Source: Mycolicibacterium goodii
GTDB lineage: Bacteria; Actinomycetota; Actinomycetes; Mycobacteriales; Mycobacteriaceae
Assembly: GCF_001187505.1 (NCBI RefSeq)
Contig: NZ_CP012150.1
Location: forward strand, 4,650,001 to 4,714,000
Length of the DNA stretch: 64,000 nt
Direction: 5' to 3'
The notes under the pieces: generated by a model
Told to the model about the DNA's origin: nothing
The model's input: the letters and a program-made list of their open reading frames with translations, nothing else
The model's database searches: none
Position numbers and translations under genes: made by a program
Part shown: one piece after another, positions 8,530 through 17,001 of the stretch
Numbering within the stretch: position 1 is the first letter of the stretch
Layout: every line of letters starts with the position of its first letter

Positions 8530-9903
8530 CTAGGACGCCGCCTTCTCGGTGTCCTGCACCGCGGCGGCGATCTCCTCGAGTTCCTCGATGCGGGTACGCG
8601 CGTAGGCCTGCTGCTCGGTGATGGTGAGCTGACCGCGCTTGGTGCTCAGGAACGTCGTGCCCCACGACAGCAGCGTGGCGATCTTGGTGCGGAACCCGAC
8701 CAGGTACACCAGGTGCAGCACCAGCCAGCACAACCACGCGAAGAAACCGGCGAACTCGACGGGGCCGACCTTGGCCACCGCCGAGAACCGCGACACCGTG
8801 GCCATCGAGCCCTTGTCGAAGTACTCGAACGGCGAGCGGATCTTCGGGCTGGTACCGCTGACCTCGCGCTTGATGATCTTCGCGGCGTAACGACCGCCCT
8901 GGATGGCGCCCTGCGCAACACCGGGCACGCCCTCGACGGCCGCCATGTCGCCCACCACGAACACGTTGGGGTGACCCGGAATCGTCAGATCGGGCAGCAC
9001 CTTGACGCGGCCCGCGCGGTCGAGCTCGACACCCGACTGCTCGGCGAGGTCCTTGCCGAGCGGGCTGGCCGACACACCGGCCGACCACACCTTGCATGCC
9101 GATTCGATGCGGCGGATGGTCCCGTCGGAATCCTTGACGGTGATGCCGTTGCGGTCGACATCGGTGACCATGGCGCCGAGCTGGACCTCGACACCCATCT
9201 TCTCCAGCCGCGCCCTGGCCTTCTTGCCGAGCTTCTCGCCCATCGGCGGCAGCACGGCGGGTGCGGCGTCGAGCAGGATCACCCTCGCCTCGGTGGGATC
9301 GATCTGGCGGAAGCTGCCCCGCAACGTCTGATCGGCCAGTTCGGCGATCTGTCCGGCCATCTCGACACCGGTCGGCCCTGCGCCGACAACGGTGAACGTC
9401 AGCAACTTCGCGCGGCGCACGGGATCGCTGGACCGCTCGGCCTGTTCGAACGCGCCGAGGATGCGGCCGCGCAGTTCCAGCGCGTCGTCGATGGACTTCA
9501 TACCGGGCGCGAACTCGGCGAAGTGGTCGTTGCCGAAGTAGGACTGACCCGCCCCCGCGGCGATGACCAGGCTGTCGTAGGGCGTCGAGTACGTATGTCC
9601 GAGCAGCACCGAGTCGACGGTCTGCTTCTCCAGGTCGATGTGGGTCACATCGCCGAGAAGGACCTGCGCGTTCTTCTGCTTGCGGAGGATCACGCGAGTG
9701 GCCGGGGCGATCTCGCCCTCCGAGATGATGCCGGTCGCCACCTGGTACAGCAGCGGCTGGAACAGGTGGTGCGTGGTACGGGCGATTAGCTTGACGTCGA
9801 CGTCAGCGCGCTTGAGGGTCTTGGCGGCGGTGAGACCACCGAAACCCGAACCGATGATGACGACTTTATGCCTATCCGACGCCGTAGCTCCGGGATGGCT
9901 CAT
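8530..9903 (-). CDS. ndh: Type II NADH dehydrogenase (NDH-2)
   Basis: This 457-residue non-proton-pumping NADH:menaquinone oxidoreductase feeds the mycobacterial respiratory chain. The FAD site is VVIIGSGFGGLTAAKTL near the N-terminus, the NADH site FTVVGAGPTGVEMAG is mid-protein, and the second FAD motif is VFVVGDMA. The C-terminal hydrophobic stretch (FFAWLCWLVLHLVYLVG) is the amphipathic membrane anchor. The ATG at 9903 (MSHPGATA) has AGGAG 7 nt upstream and is preferred over an upstream in-frame start at 9918. It occupies the Rv1854c position. NDH-2 mutations are known to affect isoniazid response. Confidence 0.97.
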   Translation of the reverse strand: MSHPGATASDRHKVVIIGSGFGGLTAAKTLKRADVDVKLIARTTHHLFQPLLYQVATGIISEGEIAPATRVILRKQKNAQVLLGDVTHIDLEKQTVDSVLLGHTYSTPYDSLVIAAGAGQSYFGNDHFAEFAPGMKSIDDALELRGRILGAFEQAERSSDPVRRAKLLTFTVVGAGPTGVEMAGQIAELADQTLRGSFRQIDPTEARVILLDAAPAVLPPMGEKLGKKARARLEKMGVEVQLGAMVTDVDRNGITVKDSDGTIRRIESACKVWSAGVSASPLGKDLAEQSGVELDRAGRVKVLPDLTIPGHPNVFVVGDMAAVEGVPGVAQGAIQGGRYAAKIIKREVSGTSPKIRSPFEYFDKGSMATVSRFSAVAKVGPVEFAGFFAWLCWLVLHLVYLVGFRTKIATLLSWGTTFLSTKRGQLTITEQQAYARTRIEELEEIAAAVQDTEKAAS

Positions 9904-10002
9904 TGATGCTCCTCGCAAACGTTTCTTACCACTCGGTACAACGAACAGGTTAGTCGGCGCGATTCCCCACAGCGCGGTGACGTGGGCAACCGCGCCGAAC
10001 GT

Positions 10003-10932
10003 CTACCCGAATATCAGCGGTTTCAACGCCTCGCCGAGCGCCGTGATGTCGCCCGGGCGGTATCCGAGCATCCAGGTGGGCATGTTGATGGCGACGCCGC
10101 CGATACCCACGTCGAGCACCTTGGTCTTGACCTGTTCGGCGATCTGTTCGGGTGTCCCCACGACGGTGCGCTGCTTGAACTCGTCGGGAATCGCGTCGAG
10201 CGAGGCGTTCTCGTCGATGATGGCGCTGAGCAGCACGCTGGTCTCGAGCGTGGCCGGATCGCGGCCGATCTCGTCGCAGTTCTTCTTGATGACGTCGATT
10301 TTGCGCGGCAGTTCGTCGAAGCCGGCGATCACGTTGAGATGGTCGAAGTGACGCACCGCCATCGGGATCGTCTTCTTCTCGCCGCTGCCGCCGATCATCA
10401 ACGGAATGTGTTCGCGGAAGCGGGGATTCGCCAATGCGTTCTCGGTGCGGTAGTACTTGCCGGTGAACGTCGGGCGCTCACCTTTGAGCATGGGCAGGAT
10501 GATCTGCAGTGCCTCGTCGAGCTTTTCGAAACGCTGCGTGAATGTGCCGAATTCATAACCGAGTTGGTCGTGTTCGAGTTCGAACCACCCGGTGCCGATG
10601 CCGAGGATGGCGCGGCCGCCGCTGACGACGTCGAGCGTGGTGATGGTCTTGGCCAACAATGTGGGATTGCGGTAGGTGTTGCCGGTGACCAGTGTTCCCA
10701 GCTGCACCCGCTGGGTCGCGGTGGCCAGGCCGCCGAGTGCGGTGTAGGCCTCGAGCATCGGTTCCTCGGGGGCACCGATGCCCGGCAACTGATAGAAGTG
10801 GTCCATCACGAACACCGTGTCGAACCCTGCGTCCTCGGCCTCTTTGGCTTGCGCGATGACGGTGGGGAACAGTTCGGCGACGCCGGTGCCGTAGCTGAAA
10901 TTGGGAATCTGGAGTGCGAGTCGGATCGTCAC
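10003..10932 (-). CDS. LLM-class (probable F420-dependent) oxidoreductase (Rv1855c-like)
   Basis: This 309-residue luciferase-like TIM barrel opens with GTG at 10932 (MTIRLALQIPNFSYG), the family's normal start. An extended frame to 10974 would run back over the 3' end of the upstream gene. The motifs are VFVMDHFYQLPG, LGTLVTGNTYRNP, GRAILGIGTGWFE and HIPLMIGGSGEKKT. Mycobacterial members mostly use F420 as hydride carrier, though FMN cannot be excluded. The substrate is unknown. It is 22 bp downstream of the SDR gene on the same strand, so the two probably form an operon. Confidence 0.88.
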   Translation of the reverse strand: MTIRLALQIPNFSYGTGVAELFPTVIAQAKEAEDAGFDTVFVMDHFYQLPGIGAPEEPMLEAYTALGGLATATQRVQLGTLVTGNTYRNPTLLAKTITTLDVVSGGRAILGIGTGWFELEHDQLGYEFGTFTQRFEKLDEALQIILPMLKGERPTFTGKYYRTENALANPRFREHIPLMIGGSGEKKTIPMAVRHFDHLNVIAGFDELPRKIDVIKKNCDEIGRDPATLETSVLLSAIIDENASLDAIPDEFKQRTVVGTPEQIAEQVKTKVLDVGIGGVAINMPTWMLGYRPGDITALGEALKPLIFG

Positions 10933-10954
10933 TCCGTCAACCCTAAACGCGTTG

Positions 10955-11626
10955 TCAGACCGTGGCGAGCGCACCGCGGCTGACGTGCAACGTCTGCCCG
11001 GTGATGTGGCGGGCGGCCGGGGTCGAGAGGAACAACGCGAGCCGGGTGAATTCGTCGGCGACCGACGGGGCAGTGCGGGTCAGCCCGTCGTAGGCCTGCT
11101 CGGCACTGCGACCCGCGGCGATCGCGTTGATGGTGATCCCGCGGGTGCCGAAGAAGCTCGCCTGTCCGGCGGTCCAGTCGGAGAGCGCGGCCTTGATCGC
11201 GGCTTCCACGCTGCCCTCCTTCGCGCTGTCCGGCAGGACGTTGATGATCGAGCCGCCGGAACGCAGGTGGTCGCCCACGATCTGGACCGTCAGCGCCGCG
11301 GAGACGACCGTGGTGTCGAGGTTGTTGCGCCACGCCGCGGCGAGGTCGGCGAGCGTGTGGGTGCGGGGATCCTTGGCCTCCCACTGCGGGGCGGGCACGT
11401 TGATCAGGGTGTCGAGGTGGTGCGGGAACAGGCCGCGCGCGGCTTCGAGGCTCGCGGCGTCGGTGTTGTCGAAGACGATGGATTCGACATCGAGTTCCTT
11501 GGCGGCGACCTCGAGGTCGTCGCGGCGGGCGCCCGCGATCACCACGTTGTGGCCTGCGTCCAGAAAGCCCGTAGCGATCGCGCGACCGAGTTCGGTATCG
11601 CCGCCGGTGACCAGCACCTCCGCCAT
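10955..11626 (-). CDS. Atypical SDR-family oxidoreductase (Rv1856c-like)
   Basis: This 223-residue Rossmann protein starts at ATG 11626, where GGAGGT sits 6 nt upstream. The cofactor loop is VLVTGGDTELGRAIA. Canonical SDR catalytic residues are weak: the NNAG motif is replaced by INVPAP, Ser lies in GSIINVLPDSA, and YxxxK is not evident (IKAALSDWTAGQASFFG). It may therefore be a divergent or non-catalytic SDR. It is co-directional with the LLM oxidoreductase downstream, as in the Rv1855c-Rv1856c pair. Confidence 0.83.
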   Translation of the reverse strand: MAEVLVTGGDTELGRAIATGFLDAGHNVVIAGARRDDLEVAAKELDVESIVFDNTDAASLEAARGLFPHHLDTLINVPAPQWEAKDPRTHTLADLAAAWRNNLDTTVVSAALTVQIVGDHLRSGGSIINVLPDSAKEGSVEAAIKAALSDWTAGQASFFGTRGITINAIAAGRSAEQAYDGLTRTAPSVADEFTRLALFLSTPAARHITGQTLHVSRGALATV

Positions 11627-11993
11627 GATGTACCTCCATGTACCTCGGATCGCCACGCCGGTCGGCGGGTGATCAGCCGCCAATGTTACTGGACGGTAGC
11701 TAGCTGACGAAACTCAACGCGCCCGCCCTGGGCCGCCGAAGTTCGCTCGCGACCGGACGTCCGGGCGGTAACACGGCGCTCTCGAGGTGCGATGAAGCGG
11801 TCAGAATCCGGACGTCACGGTGTTGCGGGCGGGGTGGGTCCGGCCCGGGCGTGGCGGTCCGGACCTCGTTGTGGCAGCAACTTGATGAAACACACTTCAG
11901 CTGTGCCGTCGATGTCCTCAGCAACCTCTCAGAAAAACACTCTAAGAGCAACTCACACTTGCGTCACGGCCGTAACACGGTAGTTTCTTCCCC
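11627..11993. other. Divergent intergenic region upstream of apa
   Basis: This 367-bp gap separates the SDR and apa. In M. tuberculosis the molybdate transporter modABC lies here, and it is absent in this genome. Apart from the MtrA-like box at 11963-11977 I see no gene. A short minus-strand frame in it lacks a ribosome site and any recognisable product. Confidence 0.6.
11963..11977 (+). promoter_or_regulatory. MtrA-like box upstream of apa
   Basis: GTCACGGCCGTAACA resembles the GTCAC...GTAAC motif reported for the response regulator MtrA. A near-identical GTCACACGCGTAACA lies upstream of the antigen 85 gene at 50958. It is 16 bp before the first apa ATG and 34 bp before the second (12012), so it should overlap the promoter core. 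Confidence 0.45.
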
Positions 11994-13019
11994 ATGTACG
12001 AGTCGGACGCGATGTCTCATCGACGCTCAGGTCTGTCGAAGAAGCTGACGCTGGCCGCGGTGACCGGAATGACGGCGGTCGCCGTCGCGCTGCCGTCGGT
12101 GGCGCACGCGGACCCCGAGCCGCCACCACCGCCGCCACCCGGCAACACCTTCCTGCCCGCGCCGCCGCCGGCAGACCCCAACGCGCCCGCTCCGGCTCCC
12201 GCACCCGCGCCGGCCCCCGGTGCCCCTGCGCCCGCTCCGGCACCCGCACCCGCGCCGGCTCCTGGTGCTCCTGCGCCCGCTCCGTCCCCGGGCGCACCGG
12301 CACCCGCCCCCGCGGATCCCAATGCACCCGCACCGGCGCCACCCGCGCCCGAACCGGGCCGCGTCGACAATGCCGCCGGCGGGTTCAGCTACGTGGTCCC
12401 GCAGGGCTGGCAGGTGTCCGACGCGACCCAGCTGTCCTACGGGCAGGCCCTGCTGACGAAGACCCCCGCCGAGGGTGCCGAGCCGCCCAACGACACGAGC
12501 GTGCTGTTGGGCCGACTGGACCTGAAGCTCTTCGCCGGCGCCGAACCGGACAACAACAAGGCCGCCGTGCGACTCGCCTCGGACATGGGTGAGTTCTTCA
12601 TGCCGTTCCCCGGCACCCGGGTCAACCAGGAGACGGTGCCGCTGAACGCCGACGGCATGCCGGGCGTGGCGTCGTACTACGAGGTCAAGTTCACCGACGC
12701 CAACAAGCCCGCCGGACAGATCTGGGCCGGTGTGGTCGGTCAGCCGGTGGCTCCGGGAACGCCGCGCGGACAGCGCACACCCGAGCGCTGGTTCGTCGTG
12801 TGGCTGGGTACGGCCAACAACCCGATCGACAAGGGTGCGGCTGTCGCGCTGGCGAACTCGATCCGGCCCTGGTCGCCGCCGCCGCCTCCGCCGCCTGCGC
12901 CCGTCGATCCCAATGCGGCGCCGCCGCCTCCGGATCCCAACGCGCCGCCGCCCCGCCCGGGCGTGGGTGTTCCCGTCCCGGTGACCGATGCGCCCCCGGA
13001 GATGATGCCTCCGGCCTGA
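11994..13019 (+). CDS. apa: Alanine/proline-rich secreted glycoprotein Apa (fibronectin-attachment protein)
   Basis: The product is 341 residues from ATG 11994, or 335 from ATG 12012; neither has a strong ribosome site. A signal peptide ([24 protein letters not shown]) is cut near the AHA-DPE junction. Next comes an APAPAP/PGAP low-complexity tract of about 85 residues, then a folded core including [26 protein letters not shown]-like [18 protein letters not shown] and [13 protein letters not shown], then a Pro-rich tail. Apa of M. tuberculosis (Rv1860) is O-mannosylated, secreted and binds fibronectin. The Thr content of the repeats is low here, so glycosylation sites may differ. Confidence 0.92.
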   Translation: MYESDAMSHRRSGLSKKLTLAAVTGMTAVAVALPSVAHADPEPPPPPPPGNTFLPAPPPADPNAPAPAPAPAPAPGAPAPAPAPAPAPAPGAPAPAPSPGAPAPAPADPNAPAPAPPAPEPGRVDNAAGGFSYVVPQGWQVSDATQLSYGQALLTKTPAEGAEPPNDTSVLLGRLDLKLFAGAEPDNNKAAVRLASDMGEFFMPFPGTRVNQETVPLNADGMPGVASYYEVKFTDANKPAGQIWAGVVGQPVAPGTPRGQRTPERWFVVWLGTANNPIDKGAAVALANSIRPWSPPPPPPPAPVDPNAAPPPPDPNAPPPRPGVGVPVPVTDAPPEMMPPA

Positions 13020-13031
13020 TCCGCGCGTGGT

Positions 13032-13067
13032 GAACGACCCCGGCCCTCAGTGGGTCCGGGGTCGTTC
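13032..13067. terminator. Terminator between apa and the CDGP gene
   Basis: GAACGACCCCGG pairs perfectly with CCGGGGTCGTTC around a 12-nt loop, followed by GCTTTTTG on the plus strand. It ends apa and can also serve the convergent small gene. Confidence 0.85.
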
Positions 13068-13090
13068 GCTTTTTGCGTGCTGTGGCCGAC

Positions 13091-13348
13091 TCACGGCCCT
13101 ACGTAGGGGATGTTGCCCGCGAGGTTGTTGACGTTGAGCAGGTAGCAGTTGGTTCCGCCGAAGCCGAGGGCACCCGCGGTGACGCAGCGCTGGAAGGTCC
13201 CGTCCTGGGCGATCGGGCCGTCGCAGGTGGTGCCGCCGCCCCACGGGGTCCATCCGCCCTGGCATCCGGCACCCGCCGGGGACGCCGTGGTCAGGGCGAG
13301 GCCGCCGGCCGCGAGCGCGCCGACAACCAGTCCGATCAGTGCCTTCAT
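13091..13348 (-). CDS. Small secreted CDGP-domain peptide
   Basis: This 85-residue product has a classical signal peptide (MKALIGLVVGALAAGGLALT, cut after SPAGA) followed by a short Cys-containing mature chain with the motif TTCDGPIAQDGTFQRC. It is exported and probably disulfide-bonded: the mature part has four Cys (GCQGG, TTCDG, QRCVT, TNCYL). Its function is unknown; such CDGP peptides are widespread in mycobacteria. The ATG at 13348 has an excellent ribosome site (GAGGAGG). A 9-bp phased repeat lies upstream. Confidence 0.85.
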   Translation of the reverse strand: MKALIGLVVGALAAGGLALTTASPAGAGCQGGWTPWGGGTTCDGPIAQDGTFQRCVTAGALGFGGTNCYLLNVNNLAGNIPYVGP

Positions 13349-13699
13349 CGTTGCCTCCTCGCTCCGCGGCAGTGTTTGCTGGACGATTGCTGTGACTGAT
13401 GTGAAAAATGTGACTGGCGAGACCTGTGTGAGATAGCTGTCGGACTGCCGTGCGGCATTTGGGTGCCGTCCGCGACGCCCGCGAGCCGGATATCCGCGCT
13501 GCGCATAGCAACCATCCCCATCTCGGCGGCGGTTGTCGGGCCCACGTCGCCGGGTGATCACAGCAAGTTGCCAGATAATGAATAGGGTAGCTAAATTCCG
13601 GGCCGTCGACAACGTGTATATGTCGGCCTTCCGCTTTGCCGATGGCACATTTCGCCGTAGGCGAACCCGCCTGGTGTCCCGCGCACGCCGACTCGTGCG
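13349..13699. other. Intergenic region, CDGP gene to YeaQ-like gene
   Basis: This roughly 350-bp gap contains the 9-bp repeats at 13391-13435. Between 13436 and 13660 I see nothing coding. It should include the promoter and the missing start of the downstream membrane protein. Confidence 0.5.
13391..13435 (-). promoter_or_regulatory. 9-bp phased direct repeats upstream of the CDGP gene
   Basis: TGTGACTGA, TGTGAAAAA and TGTGACTGG follow one another without gaps at 13391, 13400 and 13409. Then come a degenerate unit (13418) and TGTGAGATA (13427). Read on the gene's strand these give repeated (G)TCACA, like the tandem 9-mers described for MtrA targets. The array is 42-87 bp upstream of the start codon. 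Confidence 0.45.
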
Positions 13700-13948
13700 A
13701 TCGGCTGGATCGGCTACATCATCATCGGCGCGATCGCCGGGTGGATCGCGGGCAAGATCGTCAAGGGCGGCGGCTCCGGGCTCCTGATGAACATCGTCAT
13801 CGGCGTGGTCGGCGCGCTCATCGGCGGGTTCCTGCTCAGCTTCTTCCTCGACACCGCGGGCGGTGGCTGGTGGTTCACCCTGTTCACGGCGATCCTGGGC
13901 TCGGTGATCCTGCTGTGGCTTCTCGGTCTGGTGCGCAGCCGCACCTGA
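13700..13948 (+). CDS. GlsB/YeaQ/YmgE-family small membrane protein, start codon not identifiable
   Basis: The frame encodes IGWIGYIIIGAIAGWIAGK, KGGGSGLLMNIVIGVVGALIG and a final hydrophobic stretch ending LGLVRSRT, about 82 residues with three membrane segments typical of transglycosylase-associated/YeaQ stress proteins. Its place before adhA corresponds to Rv1861. Between the in-frame stop at 13658-13660 and the first conserved residue at 13700 there is no ATG, GTG or TTG. The start may be non-canonical, or a small frameshift may have broken the 5' end. Confidence 0.6.
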   Translation: MGWIGYIIIGAIAGWIAGKIVKGGGSGLLMNIVIGVVGALIGGFLLSFFLDTAGGGWWFTLFTAILGSVILLWLLGLVRSRT

Positions 13949-13968
13949 TTCCCGGTATCACATAGGTC

Positions 13969-14982
13969 ATGAGCTCCTCCGCCATGACCGCATGGCAGGT
14001 CGTCGGCCCTGGGCCGGTCGACACGCATCCGTTGCGCCGCGCAACGGTGCCCCGACCGCAACCGGGTGTCGGCGAACTGCTGGTCGCGGTGCGCGCCTGT
14101 GGGGTGTGCCGAACGGATCTGCATGTCGCCGAGGGTGATCTGGCCGTACACCGGCCGAACGTGATCCCCGGCCACGAGGTGGTCGGCGAGGTGGTCGCCG
14201 TCGGACCCGACGCGCACGGGTTCGCCACCGGCGACCGGGTCGGCGTCGCGTGGCTGCGGCACACCTGCGGCCGCTGCCGGTACTGTCAGCGCGGCCGCGA
14301 GAACCTCTGTCCGCAATCCCGTTACACGGGCTGGGATGCCGACGGCGGATACGCCGAATTCACCACCGTGCCCGCGGCATACGCGCACCGTCTGCCCGCA
14401 GGCTATTCCGACACCGAACTGGCGCCGCTGCTGTGTGCGGGCATCATCGGCTACCGCGCCCTGATGCGCACCGACCTGCCCCACGGAGGCCGACTGGGTA
14501 TCTACGGCTTCGGCGGCAGCGCACATCTGACGGCCCAGGTGGCGCTGGCGCAGGGCGCCCGCGTGCATGTCATGACACGCGGCGAGAAGGCCCGCGAACT
14601 GGCGCTCGCGCTGGGCGCGGCCTCGGCGCAGGGCGCCACCGACATCCCGCCGGAACCGCTCGACGCCGCCATCCTCTTCGCGCCGGTCGGCGACCTCGTC
14701 CTGCCCGCGATGGCCGCCCTGGACCGTGGCGGCGTGCTGGCGATCGCAGGCATCCACCTGAGCGACATCCCCGCGCTCAACTACCAGGACCACCTGTTCC
14801 AGGAGCGCGAGATCCGGTCGGTCACCGCCAACACCCGCGCCGACGCCCGCGAGTTCCTGTCGTTCGTGGCCGAACATCGCGTTCAGGTGACGACGCCGGA
14901 GTACCCGCTGGACCGCGCGGACCGCGCCCTGGCCGATCTAGCTGCCGGACGGATCTCCGGCGCCGCGGTGCTTCTGGTGTGA
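13969..14982 (+). CDS. adhA: Zinc-dependent alcohol dehydrogenase AdhA
   Basis: This 337-residue MDR enzyme has catalytic zinc ligands in CGVCRTDLH and PGHEVVGEV, and the structural-zinc Cys cluster [15 protein letters not shown]. The cofactor region [15 protein letters not shown] deviates slightly from GxGxxG. It closely fits the Rv1862 (adhA) family and probably oxidises an alcohol or reduces an aldehyde with NAD(P)(H). An alternative ATG at 13984 (MTAWQVV) is closer to the family start. It lies 20 bp after the YeaQ-like gene and may be co-transcribed with it. Confidence 0.9.
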   Translation: MSSSAMTAWQVVGPGPVDTHPLRRATVPRPQPGVGELLVAVRACGVCRTDLHVAEGDLAVHRPNVIPGHEVVGEVVAVGPDAHGFATGDRVGVAWLRHTCGRCRYCQRGRENLCPQSRYTGWDADGGYAEFTTVPAAYAHRLPAGYSDTELAPLLCAGIIGYRALMRTDLPHGGRLGIYGFGGSAHLTAQVALAQGARVHVMTRGEKARELALALGAASAQGATDIPPEPLDAAILFAPVGDLVLPAMAALDRGGVLAIAGIHLSDIPALNYQDHLFQEREIRSVTANTRADAREFLSFVAEHRVQVTTPEYPLDRADRALADLAAGRISGAAVLLV

Positions 14983-14995
14983 GCCCGCAGGGGTT

Positions 14996-15484
14996 TCAGA
15001 GGGCGGCGAGCGCCGCACCGAGCCGGCCCGCCAGATCACCGCGGCCCATGGCGTACAACGGCCCGCAGCCGTCGTCGATCACCCGGCTCAACCGGGCCAT
15101 GCCGCGCGCGCTCACCGGCGCAGGTGCCCGCAGCCGTCGTGTGATGGTTTCGATCAACTCGCGGCACTCGGCGATGTTCTTGCGGTGCAACGGGACTCGC
15201 GCTGAGATCTGCCGCACGTCGCTCGCGGCGTCGCGGACCGCGCGTCGCAACGTGCGGGCGACGGCGTCTCGTTCGGATCTCGAGGTCAACCGCGCGGCGC
15301 GCACGGCGATCGCGCTGCCCGGCGGTGTCGGCGCGCCGACGGCCAGGGCGGCGTCGAGGGTGTCCGCGTGGACGCGGGCCGCTATCCGGGCCCGGATCGA
15401 GGGGCGGACGACCGGGGTTTCGGTGACGCGCTGGTGGATACGTCGGGTCGGCACCGGGGCCGGTGAAGTTCGGTTGTCAGTCAT
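14996..15484 (-). CDS. Hypothetical Arg-rich protein
   Basis: I do not recognise this 162-residue protein. It is basic and Ala/Arg-rich, with no signal peptide, membrane segment or metal motif. Predicted features are mostly helical, for example LHRKNIAECRELIETITRRL and ARGMARLSRVIDDG. It converges on adhA with a 13-bp gap and is divergent from the CGNR gene. The frame shows normal third-position GC bias. A nucleic-acid-binding or scaffold role would be a guess. Confidence 0.6.
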   Translation of the reverse strand: MTDNRTSPAPVPTRRIHQRVTETPVVRPSIRARIAARVHADTLDAALAVGAPTPPGSAIAVRAARLTSRSERDAVARTLRRAVRDAASDVRQISARVPLHRKNIAECRELIETITRRLRAPAPVSARGMARLSRVIDDGCGPLYAMGRGDLAGRLGAALAAL

Positions 15485-15586
15485 GCCGCTTCCTCGCGTC
15501 TTCAGGTTCGGTCCGAGACCGTGACTCTCTAAAAGATTACGGCGGTCACGGATGACTAGTCAAGCCATTTGACCGGTCACGGCGGG

Positions 15587-15592
15587 TAGGCT
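15587..15592 (+). promoter_or_regulatory. Probable -10 element for a leaderless CGNR mRNA
   Basis: TAGGCT fits the mycobacterial TANNNT -10 pattern and ends 6 bp before the ATG at 15599, the spacing of leaderless transcripts. Direct repeats CGGTCACGG (15543-15551 and 15574-15582) flank the palindrome TGACTAGTCA upstream and could be operator sites. Confidence 0.4.
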
Positions 15593-15598
15593 GGGGTC

Positions 15599-16180
15599 AT
15601 GGTGACATGGGCCGGAGACAGCGAAACCAAACCCGCTCCCGAGCCGTTGGCGCGGATCCAGGCGCTGGTCAACACCGTCGACCTGGAGAACGGGATCGAT
15701 CGGTTGGCCGATCCCGCCGATGCCACCCCGTGGCTGATCGATCACGAACTGCTGAATCCGGGGACCACGCCGACGGCGACCGAACTGGACCTGTTGCGGG
15801 GTGTGCGGGAGGCGCTACGGGCGCTGCTGGTGGTCAACACGGGCGGGCCCGCACCGGCCCCGGAGATGCTCGGTGCGCTGCGTCAGGTGGCCGAAGAGGC
15901 CACCGCGCGCGCCGAACTCGGCGCCGACGGCGAGGTGGCGCTGTGCGCGGTCGGGGACACGGTCACCGACCGGCTCGTGGAACTGCTGGTGGTCATGCGC
16001 GACGCGCAGCGCGACGGAACCTGGGGCCGACTCAAGGCCTGCGCCAACGACGACTGCCGCTGGGCGTTCTACGACAGGTCCCGAAACCACGGCGGATCCT
16101 GGTGCACCATGTCGGTCTGCGGGAACAAACTCAAGAACCGTCAGTTCCGCGCCCGCCAACGGGGCCAGAGCCGACAGTGA
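15599..16180 (+). CDS. CGNR zinc-finger / ABATE-domain regulator
   Basis: This 193-residue protein has an N-terminal ABATE-type domain (residues about 15-140, including LVNTVDLENG) and a C-terminal CGNR zinc finger: CANDDCRWAFYD, then CTMSVCGNKLKNR, with all four Cys. Members are presumed transcription regulators that may sense a small ligand. It probably has a leaderless transcript. It converges on the CPBP protease gene with a 1-bp gap. Confidence 0.88.
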   Translation: MVTWAGDSETKPAPEPLARIQALVNTVDLENGIDRLADPADATPWLIDHELLNPGTTPTATELDLLRGVREALRALLVVNTGGPAPAPEMLGALRQVAEEATARAELGADGEVALCAVGDTVTDRLVELLVVMRDAQRDGTWGRLKACANDDCRWAFYDRSRNHGGSWCTMSVCGNKLKNRQFRARQRGQSRQ

Positions 16181-16181
16181 T

Positions 16182-16949
16182 TCAGGTCGACAGATGCCAC
16201 ACCACGGCGGCGGCCAGCGCGCCCATGCCGTTGAGCGACCAGTGCAGCGCGATCGGCGCGAGCAGGCTGCCGCTGCGCCTGCGCAGCCAGCTGAACACGA
16301 AACCGGCGATCCCGGTCGCGATCACGGCGAGCACGACCCCGGCGACGGTGCCGACGATTCCGCCCCCGAACAACCGGGTGAACCCGACGTTGCTGCTCGT
16401 CAGGCCCAGTGACGTCGCGATGTGCCACAGCCCGAACAGCAGCGACCCGGCCGCGGCGACGCCGCGGAAACCCCAGGCGCGGTCGAGCGCGCCGTGCAGC
16501 ACCCCGCGGAACGCCAGCTCCTCGGGGATCACGGTCTGCAGCGGGATGATGATCATCGACGCCAGCAGCGCGCCTGACAGCGTGGCGTAGTTGTCGTTCA
16601 TGAACATCGGCCGCGTCCACGGCAGGAACGCACCGATGGCGATCACCGAGACGACCAGGCCCACCGCGGCGAGCGCATATCCGGCACCCGACTTCCAGTG
16701 CTCACGGCCCAACCCCAGCTCGGTCCAGCCCCAGCCGCGGGCCCGAGCCAGGGCGAGCAGGCCGACGGCGGCCGCCGGGACGGTCGCGATGCTCGCCCAC
16801 GGCGTGGTGAAGTGCGCGATCAGATTGGTCATCGCCAGCACCACGACGACGATCGCGATGTCGACGTAGATCCGGAAATGGTGCAGCGCGGCCAGCTGCG
16901 CCACCAGCGGATGGGGATGATGCGCGGTCACGGCGCTCTGGTCAGACAT
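16182..16949 (-). CDS. CPBP-family intramembrane glutamic protease (Rv1863c-like)
   Basis: This 255-residue multi-pass membrane protein has the ABI/CPBP motifs in order: EELAFRG (EExxxR), FGLWHI (FxxxH) and HWSLN. These form the active site of Rce1-like proteases; some bacterial members process or protect against peptides. The ATG at 16949 (MSDQSAVTA) is taken as start, since the upstream extension to 16985 has no ribosome site. Around seven hydrophobic segments are visible. Confidence 0.87.
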   Translation of the reverse strand: MSDQSAVTAHHPHPLVAQLAALHHFRIYVDIAIVVVVLAMTNLIAHFTTPWASIATVPAAAVGLLALARARGWGWTELGLGREHWKSGAGYALAAVGLVVSVIAIGAFLPWTRPMFMNDNYATLSGALLASMIIIPLQTVIPEELAFRGVLHGALDRAWGFRGVAAAGSLLFGLWHIATSLGLTSSNVGFTRLFGGGIVGTVAGVVLAVIATGIAGFVFSWLRRRSGSLLAPIALHWSLNGMGALAAAVVWHLST

Positions 16950-17001
16950 ATCTTGCGCAGTGTACCCAGCGGGCGGGTATCCCAAGCTCAGCGAATTCTT
17001 C

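Noticed and set aside
8500..9789. Long plus-strand open frame opposite ndh
   Set aside because: It is a shadow of the NDH-2 gene on the other strand, whose motifs are complete.
11700..11951. Minus-strand 83-codon frame in the gap before apa
   Set aside because: No ribosome site, no recognisable domain, and composition unlike the coding neighbours.
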